Origin: Allodiplogaster sudhausi
Lineage: Eukaryota; Nematoda; Chromadorea; Rhabditida; Diplogasteridae
Assembly: GCA_945643635.1 (NCBI GenBank)
Contig: CALZFC010000005.1
Span: forward strand, 7,047,501 to 7,111,500
Reading direction: 5' to 3'
DNA length: 64,000 nt
The notes under the pieces: model-generated
What the model saw: the letters and a program-made list of their open reading frames with translations, nothing else
Told to the model about the DNA's origin: nothing
Databases searched by the model: none
Program-made: the position numbers and the translations under genes
Part shown: piece by piece, positions 54,932 to 64,000 of the stretch
Position numbering within the stretch: the first letter of the stretch is position 1
Layout of the letters: each line of letters starts with the position of its first letter

Positions 54932-55985
54932 CTAAAACTGACGTTTGAGCAAAAGTAGGAAAATGAGTAGAAGTCCTCTCATCGGTTTTGTCGAAGAAGC
55001 ACCGCACTGGTAATGATGACCAACACGCAAACGGAGAAAACGGACAGAAGAGTAACAGAAGAGGTGGACGGGGAGGCGGAGGAGAAGGAGGAGAGGGTGA
55101 GAGAGGAGAACAGAGAGAGTGAGAGAGAGATGAGAGAGAGGGGAAGGAGGAGAGGGTGAGAGAGGAGAAGAGAGAGAGTGAGAGAGAAGATGAGAGAGAG
55201 GGGAAGGAGGAGAGGGTGAGAGAGGAGAAGAGAGAGAGTGAGAGAGAGGATGAGAGAGAGGAGAAGGAGGAGAGGGTGAGAGAGGAGAAGAGAGAGAGTG
55301 AGAGAGAAGGAGGAGAGGGTGAGAGAGGAGAAGAGAGAGAGAGTGAGAGAGAAGATGAGAGAGAGGGGAAGGAGGAGAGAGTGAGAGAGGAGAAGAGAGA
55401 GAGTGAGAGAGAGGATGAGAGAGAGGGGAAGGAGGAGGGGTGAGAGAGGAGAAGAGAGAGAGTGAGAGAGAGGATGAGAGAGAGGGAAAGAGAGAAGAGA
55501 GCGAGCCTAGTGAGGCGGCAACGGCCACCTTACCGCTCTGCTCAGCTCCGCCCTCCACTCCTCTCTCCTCTTCTCTCGCTTTTACTCAGTCTCTCTCTTT
55601 CCTTTCTTTCTCTTTCTCTCTCTCTTTCTCTCTCTGTTACTGTGTATGCAAATGTAGATATGTATGCATCGCGTGCAGTCCTCCAGATGATCCTTCGTGG
55701 TTCCCCCGTGTGAATGTGGGCGGAGCAATCCAATTCCGTGGAGACTCACTTCGTAGCTTCTAGATCATGAGAGAAACCGTTTTTCGCACTAAATTCCTGC
55801 TTCTTAGTTCTCGAACAGAGTTCCTCTGAGGCAGGCGACAACAAGACTATTCAATGCTTCATTCTCACTTTCGACTAAGCATTGAAGAGAGAAGAATGAA
55901 GATGGGAGTGCGAAGGTCAAGCTCACACCTGCCATCACATGCTTCATACCATCGACTGGAGACAGTTTTCTAGGGTGAAATGAGG
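54932..55985 (-). CDS. Possible small membrane-anchored protein with Ser/Pro/Leu-rich repeat stalk
   Basis: Exon-like segments: about 55925-55970 (LSPVDGMKHVMA, donor G|GTGTGA), about 55800-55880 (ESENEALNSLVVACLRGT, donor GTTCGA), about 55640-55765 (SYEVSLHGIGLLRPHSHGGT ... DHLEDCTRC, donor GTAACA), and an acceptor CACTAG near 55508 leading into the 60-bp minisatellite. The first three join in phase. The minisatellite is open in all frames on the - strand. Downstream of it, one frame ends in LLSVFSVCVLVIITSAVLL plus a short basic tail and stop (about 54995), and another ends LLLIFLLLL. Either could be a C-terminal anchor. The 5' end is unknown, and the repeat part may be non-coding. Confidence 0.25.
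55078..55500. repeat. 60-bp purine minisatellite, about seven copies
   Basis: The unit is about 60 bp (GGGAAGGAGGAGAGGGTGAG, then AGAGGAGAAG, a GA run, and GATGAGAGAGAG). Successive copies from 55141 align exactly at 60-bp spacing with few substitutions; two shortened units occur near 55300-55330. The length is a multiple of three, so any translated frame is kept: on the - strand it gives Ser/Pro/Leu repeats such as SPLSPSPPSPLSH. Confidence 0.9.
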
Positions 55986-55989
55986 AAAT

Positions 55990-58475
55990 GAAAGGGCTGA
56001 AATTGTAAGAGAAGTTGTTGTTGAGATACAAAGAAGCACTCAAAAAGAGGATAGACAAAGACACCAACTAAAGTGTCCGTATCTAGTAAATATATACATA
56101 CATTCATACATATACAATATGTACATGGATGCCTCTCCAGCATTTACCCTCATTTTTCAATTTCTGTCTTTCTCTCTTCGCCCCCTCTCTCTTTCGCTCT
56201 CTCTCTCTCTCTCTCTCTCACTCTCTCTTTATCTTTCTTTCCCTCGCTCTCTCCGTAATCTTGCAAATCTCCAACATTCTTCTTACATGTTCTTTCAATA
56301 TTTTCTTTTTCACTTCCAACATATCTTTCCCTCCCTCTTTTCCTCACGATCATCACCAAGACATATGCTCATACATATGTATGTTTGCCCCTCGTCTTCC
56401 TGTGACCTTTCAATGGATTTCAAGGTAATCTTCAGGTGTTCCAGTCTTCTCTTCCTTCTTTAATTATGAACTTATGCCTCGATATCTAATGTCTGATAAA
56501 GAGTTGAGAGAACCAAATGGAATGGAAAGTCCTCACTGCGAATGCCCACTCAGCAGTGTTTCTTTCTTTCCCAGCCGACTCTTGAATACCCTTTGTTTTT
56601 GCTAACTTTAGCCTTTTTAGCTGTTTCTATCAGAATGTTTCTTCTTCAACGAAAAGAACGAAAGTGATGACCTCTCTCACTTCAAGAACATTCCTGGCGT
56701 GTCGAAAAACGCGAGATCAGATCGCCTTTTCCTCTCTCTCCCTCTCTCTCTCTCTCTCGCTTTATTCTGGCTCCCCTTTCTCTCTATGTTTCTCTCTCTC
56801 TCTCTCTCTCTCTTTCTCCCTCTCGTTCTTCCCATATCTTCATTCTTTTCCAATTTCTCATTCGGCTATAATTTGAAAACATCTTCTTTTTATCTTGGTT
56901 AGCTTTCATTACCTTGAAAGAATGTGGAGTGATTCTCCCATTAAAGTGATCCTTTTCGTTCTTCTCCGAATCCCTCGTCGAGTTTGTTTCAAACCATTTC
57001 CAGTCATATCAGCGAGTTTCTCCTTTACTCCCATTCACAGAGACGGATAAATGTAAGACCCGCCCACGCGCAATTTAATGGCAGCTAGAGAAGATGAAAA
57101 GTGAACCCGTATCTTTATGAACCTCCAGTGGATTATACTACACAATTGGATGTCTATTTCAATCTGAAAAGGTGGTCAGAAGGACGCGAATTAACATACA
57201 AATTGTGGGCGCCATAAGGCCATTCATTTTTTTTTCTTTTCGAGATAACAACATCTATGTATGACAGGTCAAGTATACTTTGCCTTTGTAAAATTCGTTC
57301 CATTTCTCATTTATCTGTCTCTCTCTCTCTCTCTCCTTCTCTTCTCTCACTCACTCCACTCTCTCTTTCACTCTTGTTTTCTACTTCTCTTTCTCTCTCT
57401 CGTTCCTATTCGGAACATAGGAATCTTTTAGAAGCCCTCTGTAAAAGGAAACGAAGGAGACTGGCATTTTCGAATGCTTGCGGCTTCGACTGAAATACAT
57501 CAGAAAGAGTTGCATTCACATGACATCACAAAAAATTATATGAATTGGTTGAAATAAGCACGACAGTACTTACAGTTGATATGAAGAAAGGAGGGCGAGA
57601 GTGTGAGAGAGAGAGATAGAGTGAGAGAGAGAGAGTGTGAGAGGGAGAGAGAGAGAGAGAGAACAACAGGTGAGAGAACTGTGATAAAGTCTTTGGCAAA
57701 TGCCATCGTATTTCTACTTGAACCGTCAGCTGATCTCTTTTTCTTCTACTTCGTGTTCAAGATCACGACAAGCATGACTGGTGTGTTTCTCGAATTGGCA
57801 GCCGCTGTTGAGAGCTAACATCTCGGTCAAAGTCACCCAGGCAACAGAAACCAATTAAATGTCAAAGATGAAATTATGCGTTTAACAGTATCTATTTTCC
57901 TGATTTTAACACCAAGAAGGTACAAAGGTATTATAATTCGTGTGATTTTCTAGATTTCAAAATTGTTAATCGCATGAGAACAACTGAAAGATAATAAACA
58001 GGTGCAATAACTATGAATGTATGTACAAACCTGCATATGTAACTGGGGAGAGGGGCGGCAAAGTAAAAATGATTAGGACTGCATTTCTTCAGATGATCTC
58101 TTCGTTGTCATTTTTATCAGTAAAATCTTGGCAATCTTCATTCTTGCATTTCTATATCTACGTTGATCTATTTCTTCTTCTCTTCATAGGGATGTCTCCT
58201 TCTCTCCCCTCTCTCTCACGCTCTCTCTCTCTCACTCTCTCACTCTCTTTCTCGTTATCCATGAATCTCTAGCATGTTATGGGAAGAAGTGATTGCTTGG
58301 CAGATGCAATGGAACCCTTTCCCGCCTCGAGCAGCCATGCGCTCACTTTCCGCTGAGCATCAGAAATAAGCCTCTTTTAAATGCACTCCTCTCTCTTTCT
58401 TTCCTTCTTCTAGCTGGAGTCATATGCGTGACCTATTCTTACCTAGAAAACCGCCCTCAGAAAGTTGACTCGCAT

Positions 58476-58525
<50 letters not shown>

Positions 58526-58690
58526 CCTCTCTCTCTCTCTCTGACTCTCGTAGTCACGCTCATTCTCTCCCTCTCTTCCTCGTCCTCCTTACAGGTCACT
58601 CCAAGCTGACAGTCTTGATGCTCCCTCAGTCTAACAATGAATGAACATTTGCCGTTGCAGGGCAGCCCTCAAATTTGTCGCCATATCCAA
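55990..58690. other. Intergenic region between the divergent peroxidases
   Basis: About 2.7 kb holding CT arrays (near 56180-56240, 56735-56825, 57320-57400, 58205-58260, 58480-58550) and a GA array (57600-57660). The promoter of peroxidase 2 should lie immediately upstream of 58697. No exon is recognised with confidence. Confidence 0.6.
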
Positions 58691-58696
58691 CAGAAG

Positions 58697-58824
58697 ATGA
58701 GGTTGTGGCCGAGCAGTGTGCCGCTTCTACTGGGACTCTCTCTTCTGGCCCTTCTTGCAGGTGCAGATAAGGAGACAGAGAGAAAGAGAAAGAGATCTCT
58801 CTCTTTCTCATTCTCTCTATATCC

Positions 58825-58866
<42 letters not shown>

Positions 58867-61800
58867 TCTCTTCTCTCTCTTTCTCTCTCTTCTCTCTCTC
58901 TCTTTCTTCTCTCTCTCTCTCTCTCTCTCTCTTTCAGATGGCCAATCGGCCGTCCGCTGCTCGTCTCCGTCATGCTGTGATCGCCATCGTTTTTGCGACT
59001 TCTGGGCCCGGAACCGAGAATGCGCACTGAATCCGCGGTGGATGCTCGTCAACTGCGCCCTCTCATGCAGTCAGTCGTCTACCACCTCTTTCTTTCTCTC
59101 TCTCTCTCTCTCTCTCTATCTTTATCTCTCTATCTTCTCTCTCCATCGTCTACTTCTGTCTCTCACTTTTCCGCCTCTCCCTCTCTCCCGCTCTCCCTCT
59201 CTCTCTCACTCTTACCTGTTGCTTTCTCCCTTACTTTTTCTGCCACTTTTCTTTCATTTTTGATATAAAATTATAACATTGTATCCATAAAGTAACATAC
59301 GATTTGATCTGTCAGAATAAGCCGTTGCTTGAGATTCCTGCCCCCGTAGTGTGGAGATGCCTCGTCCCCCTCCGCCCTCCCCTCGTGTGACTCCTCGCCC
59401 TGCTCCCTTCACTCCCTCGCCTACGGTAGCACCATCCATTGTCTTCTCTCCTGTCATCTCTTCATCTTCTTCCTCTGCTCAATGTCCATTTGTCATCTCG
59501 ACTCCCGTCCAAACTCGGACCGAACCGACAGTCAATGAAGTCAGCTTCTTTTTTCATATTATTGTTCATTTTGGTTCTTTCAACACTTTCGGCGTAAAAA
59601 GAAGGAATCTCTCGAAGGAAGCCACTTTTGCTCCGATTTTTTCTTAACGATTACAGACAATTTCTCTTTATCATTTCTACAGAGGCCTTTCTTTATCTGA
59701 TTGGTTTTGTCTTCTCTGATTCTTTGCATTCCTCTTCTGCGTTGTCTCTACGTCCCTCAATCTTCTTTCTCTCTCTCCCTCTCCATCTCCATCATCCATC
59801 TCTCTCTCTCTCACTCTCTCTCTTTATCTCCCGTCTACCTTTCTCTCTCACTCTCTCTCTCTCTCTCCCTATTGCTCATTTTTCTAGGTGCGTGCAAGAG
59901 AGCGTTCAGCAGGATGTGCGAGTGTGCCCCCGTCTCCGGATTGTGTCCGTAATGTGTGTTTCAATGAGCGTTTCCGTACTCTGGACGGGACTTGCAACAA
60001 CCTGGAGAATCCCCTCGTGGTCAGTCAACTCTCTTGGATCTCTCTCTTATAACTGTTTCTGCAGGGCTCCGCCTTCACTCCTTTCAATCGGCTTCTGCCT
60101 GCGGAATACGATGACGGCTTCAACGCTCTTATCGGTATCTCCTTCTTTCTCATCATTAATGTGTCTCTATGTCTCTGTCTCTCTGTCTCTCTGTCTCTCT
60201 GACTCTCTGTCTCTCTGTCTCTCTCTCTCTGTCTCTCTGTCTCTCTCCTGCTTACAGCATCTCTCCGTCGCTCTCGCCCGTCTGCTCGTGAGATCTCTCA
60301 CTTCCTCCTTTCCTCTCAGCGTTCTCTTAGTTCTCATGCGAACTCTCTGCTGATGCAATTCGGCCAGTTCCTGTCTCACGACATCACGAAGAATGCCCTG
60401 AACAACGTGTGCAGCTGCGGCAGCTCTGCCTCGGAATGCGCGAATATTCCCATTCCATTCTCCGATCAACGGCACGTTTCAACGCGCTCTCACTACAAAA
60501 ACTGAACAGAGACCACACGAAAATATGATTATCGCCCTCAGCCTTTTCTTCATCCGCTCAGACGCCTCTAGTAAACTGAGCAGGGACCAGCATATCACAA
60601 CCTGCGGGGCTTAGACTGAATTGGAATGTGCAAGAGGGGTGGGGGGCACTGATCATAGCGGGCCAGTGGGGACACGCAAACTAAGAGATCAAAGGCGTAA
60701 AAGGACACGACAGAGAGAAAGGGAGAAGTCATATAAGAGTGGAGAGAAAGAAATAGAGAGAGAGAGAGAGAGTGTGAGAGAAATGAAGTGAGATGCTGCC
60801 ACCGGCAGCATGAACCTTTGTATCGGCTCGCGAAAGTCGAGAATGCTTGGGGAGAGTAATCGCCTTGCTCGCTGTGCACGGCAACACCAGTTTGTGAGGC
60901 TGCAGATCACCATCGATCACCTGTCTCGGCATTCCTCTCTTCGCTTAAAGCAGAAAAAACAAGTATTGCAAGAATGAGAGTACAGTACTGGGTTATCAGA
61001 AGGATTCAGCCATGGCTTCCCTCTTTCAGACGACGACGCATTTCGTGCATTCGCTTCACACGGGCAGTTCCTGTTTGCGGAACTGGACGGCCAGCTGTGC
61101 CAAGGGAGCAGTTCAATGAGAACAGTGCATACATTGATGCATCTCAGGTCAGAATAGAGAGAGAGAAGGAGGGATGGAGGGAGAGAGAGAGAGAGAGAAG
61201 GAGGGAGATAGAGAAGGAATGTGAGAGAGAGAAAGAAGAGGTGTCTGTAGATCTACGGATCTGATTCGGCAACATCCCGGATGCTGCGTTCGGGAGCCTT
61301 CTTGCGTGCAGATGTAGTGCGTGGCCGAGTGTTTCCTCCCACGAATGGCCGGGACTCTCTGACCACGGGAGATGACCGTGCGAATCTCTTCGTTGGCCTC
61401 TCTGCTCTCCACACCAGCTGGCTCAGGCTGCACAACAAGCATGAACCTTTTTCACGTTCTTTTTCTCGTTCTCATCTATTACTTTCATGAAATAATTTTT
61501 ATTCAATATTTAATTTCTTCGTCCTTATTGTTTTCAATTAAAACTGTATTCGTTTAGCACAACAACTCTGATTTAGCATCGCGGCATCTCTGCAGAATGT
61601 GAATCCAAGCTGGGATCCGGAACGAATCTATCAGGTTAGTTCTTGCCATTATTATTCTTGTCACTTCTGTTCTTTCACTCTGTAACCTCAGGAGTCTCGT
61701 AAGATCGTGGGTGGTTGCATGCAAGTTGTGACCTACCGCGAATTCCTGCCCGCGCTGCTCGGCCCTTTCCACAACCGCCTTGTTCCTGGCTACGCTGGCT

Positions 61801-62025
61801 ACAACCCGGGCATTAACTCTGCCATCCTCAACGAGTTCGCCGTGGCTGCATACCGACTGCATGGGATGCTGCAGGAGAGTTACCCACTCCTGGACGCGCA
61901 GTTCAGGAGAGTCGGCAGTGTCGGAGTCGTCGAGGGAATGTTCCAGATCGGACGCATTCTCGATTCTGGACTCGAGCGTCTCTATCGGTTATTCTCTTTC
62001 TCTGTACTCGCTCTCCCTCTCTCTT

Positions 62026-62061
<36 letters not shown>

Positions 62062-63153
62062 GTACTCCCTATATATCATTCTCGGGACTCTCTCTCATTC
62101 TCACTCTCTCTTTCTCTGGACTCTCTATCGGTCTCATTACGACTCTCTCTCTCTCTCTCTCTCTCTACTCCCTCTTCAGAGGCCTGATCTCAATCTCTGC
62201 CCGCCATCCGCAACGCATCACAACTGCCATAACTGAAATGATCTTTTCTGGGGAGGGTGACATGGCTTCAATCAATATCCAGAGAGGACGCGACCACGGA
62301 ATTCCTTCGTACAATTCGTTCCGACAACTCTGCAATCTGCAGCCTCTTACCGACTTCAATCAGGCAATTCGAGATGGCGAGAGATGAATAGAGATGAAAA
62401 GAGGGAAGAGAGCGAGAGATGAAGAAACACGAAGAGAGGAAGAGGGCGAGAGATGAAGGGAGAAAGAGAGATCAAGGGAGGTAATGAGGGAGGGGAGAGA
62501 AGTGGAAATGAGTAGTAATATTGAGAGTGTTGAGTGGCCGGAAGTGACAGACTCGGATGTGCGTCAGCGAGTGTCTGAGCTGTACGCGTCTCCGTCGGAA
62601 GTAGACTTGTACACGGGAGGCCTGCTGGAGGAGCCCCCCGCCGGCTCACTCGTCGGCCCCACCTTCGCGTGCATTCTCGCAGAGCAGTTTGTCAGACTCC
62701 GCGACGGCGATCGGTTTGCTTTTATCCTCTATCTCTCGTCTATATACTTTCTCTCTCTCTCTCTCTCGTCTCTCTACTTTCTCTCTCTCTCTCGTCTCTC
62801 TACTTTCTCTCGCTCTTTTTCTCTCTCTCTCTCTCATTCTCTCTCTCTGCTTCTTTCTCTCTCTCTCGACTTCTCTCTCGACTTCTTTCTCTCTCTCTCT
62901 CTCTTTCCCTTTCTCTATCTCCCTCTCTCGACTTCTTCTCCCTTTCTTCTGCAGCTTCTACTTCGAGCGTTCGACGGTATTCTCCCCTGCCCAGCTAGCG
63001 ACCCTTTCCCGCACTTCCCTCTCGTGGATTCTCTGTTCAACTTCCGAGCAACTGGACCGCATCTCTCCCCGCCCCTTCAACGTGGACGATGGCCGTGCAG
63101 CAATCCCGTGCAGTCAGCTGCCCTCCCTCGATCTGTCAGCCTGGAGGGAGTGA
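58697..63153 (+). CDS. ShKT-domain animal haem peroxidase (paralogue 2)
   Basis: Thirteen exons: 58697-58760, 58938-59073, 59350-59539, 59888-60019, 60065-60134, 60258-60471, 61030-61147, 61251-61438, 61577-61634, 61692-61987, 62180-62363, 62535-62713, 62955-63153; 675 aa. The order is signal peptide ([20 protein letters not shown]), ShKT domain ([17 protein letters not shown] ... VNCALSC), Pro/Thr-rich linker, then the peroxidase: [23 protein letters not shown], distal His [65 protein letters not shown] and [16 protein letters not shown]. The residue before the proximal His is Leu (RLHNN) where REHN is usual. Three introns need GC donors in this model (after 60471, 61438 and 62363); the first is the weakest. 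The end of the ShKT exon is ambiguous (59069 or 59073), so the last ShKT cysteine may be lost. It is divergently oriented to paralogue 1, and the two are clearly related. Confidence 0.88.
58795..58935. repeat. CT array in peroxidase-2 intron 1
   Basis: About 140 bp of almost pure CT on the sense strand, ending directly in the CTTTCAG acceptor of the ShKT exon. It is a clear example of a microsatellite acting as, or grown from, a polypyrimidine tract. Confidence 0.9.
62720..62950. repeat. CT-rich degenerate array in the last peroxidase-2 intron
   Basis: Imperfect units of CTCTCTCGTCTCTCTACTTT type repeat every 25-30 bp through the intron on the sense strand, ending at TTCTGCAG. Confidence 0.8.
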
Positions 63154-63500
63154 CACTCTCCCTGTCTCTCACTCTTGGAGAGAGTGACTCTCTCGCTGTC
63201 TCTCCCTCCTGGAGAGGGTGAAACTCTCGCTATCTCCCTCTCACCCCTTTCACTTTTCTCTTCTGCTTCTCCTTATTTTTCACTTCTCATTGTCTCACTT
63301 TTCCGGCTTTCGGTTTAGTGTTGCACTAATTTTAGGAAGTCTGTCATCTCATAATTTAGATTCCTCCAGGTAACATTCCGCAAGTACACAACGAGTCAAA
63401 CCTTTTTAGCTTTATACCTCAAGTCCGCTTTATTTCTTGAAACCATGACATACTAAGATTGTTTCTGTTTTCCTTCTCTCTTCCCATTCTTCCGTCTATT

Positions 63501-64000
63501 CTAATCCAGCTCGATGTGCCATTCCTCTTTGTGTCTGCTCAGCTTTCTCTTCCAAGTCTTCACGAGATTCTGTCGGATAAACGAGTACATCAAGCAGCTT
63601 ACGAAGTAATCAAGCAACCACGAAGAGGCGTATGAAATAGACGAGTCGCAGCATCTACCCGTAACATTAACTGTGAGATGACTAAAGATGTACAGGACGA
63701 GTGTGAGAGGGCGGGGCTTAAGATTAGGTTGGATTGAGGAAAGTGCCCCTCCGAGAGCGCGTCTTCACTTCCACACAGCCGAAGGCGCCGAGAGTCGGAG
63801 CACGAATCCGCGTGGTCCGCATGGGGGGCGGAGGGCTCCTCTCGCGACTCCGTGCGGGTCTCTGGATACTGCCCGCCGGGGCCTTCTCACTCCGAGTACG
63901 GTGGATCTTCGCGTGGTTTCGGCGAGAATGCGAAGTAGAGTGGGGACGGTGGTGGGAGTGAGAATGAGAAGGTTGAGCACGAGGAGGGACACACTCCGAC
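63501..64000 (-). CDS. Probable seven-transmembrane receptor, C-terminal exons (partial)
   Basis: The last exon, 63501-63716 (72 codons with stop), reads PRPLTLVLYIFSHLTVNVTG (TM6-like), then SWLLDYFVSCLMYSFIRQN followed by LVKTWKRKL, which fits TM7 and the following short basic helix of rhodopsin-type receptors (NPxxY position degenerate: LLDYFVSCLMY). It ends RHKEEWHIELD. An upstream exon (63769 to beyond the window) joins in phase 0 through GAA|GTGAAG and an AAG acceptor. It encodes a His/Ser/Arg-rich stretch (SHSHSHHRPHSTSHSRRNH), plausibly a third intracellular loop. The identification rests on one hydrophobic pattern, and the 5' part is outside the window. A non-receptor membrane protein remains possible. 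Confidence 0.4.

Overview
This is nuclear DNA from an intron-dense animal, most likely a nematode. The strongest clue is a pair of genes that each join a ShKT (ShK toxin-like) cysteine domain to an animal haem peroxidase, an architecture typical of nematodes (SKPO/MLT-7 type). An ecdysozoan chitin synthase, a NAB/MAB-10-type co-repressor and a DOMON-cytochrome b561 gene fit the same assignment. There are no bacterial features. Introns and intergenic DNA are packed with GA/CT microsatellites, so most long open frames are repeat artefacts. Gene models were built by hand from homology, splice sites and reading-frame phase, and nearly all of them close in phase.

Layout: 1-2.6 kb repeats and no assignable gene; 2.7-5.5 kb NAB transcriptional co-repressor (-); 5.5-9.7 kb repeat-rich intergenic; 9.7-14.6 kb SLC22-type organic ion transporter (+); 15.6-20.7 kb DOMON/cytochrome b561 ferric-reductase-like protein (-), with a decayed LINE in one intron; 20.8-23.3 kb small uncharacterised genes (-); 23.6-25.8 kb 26S proteasome ATPase Rpt4 (-); 26.8-29.5 kb divergent GSK3-like kinase (-); 30.2-38.9 kb chitin synthase in 30 exons (-); 41.6-43.8 kb SLC17-like transporter (-, 5' end unresolved); 47.1-54.6 kb ShKT-peroxidase 1 (-); 54.9-56.0 kb possible small membrane protein (-); 58.7-63.2 kb ShKT-peroxidase 2 (+); 63.5-64.0 kb 3' end of a probable seven-transmembrane receptor (-).

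Function: chitin synthase and two divergently arranged secreted ShKT-peroxidases lie within 33 kb of each other. This suggests, but does not prove, a neighbourhood concerned with cuticle or eggshell building and cross-linking. Rpt4, the GSK3-like kinase and the 84-residue protein lie in tandem on one strand with short gaps.

The most unusual property is the splice signals. Of roughly 117 introns that I could place by phase, about twenty use GTCAG donors, about eight appear to use GC donors, and about a quarter end in AAG or GAG instead of YAG. In addition, CT-rich repeats tend to lie on the sense strand of the introns. Three one-base indels interrupt otherwise intact coding exons (one in chitin synthase, two compensating in peroxidase 1); these look more like assembly errors than decay.
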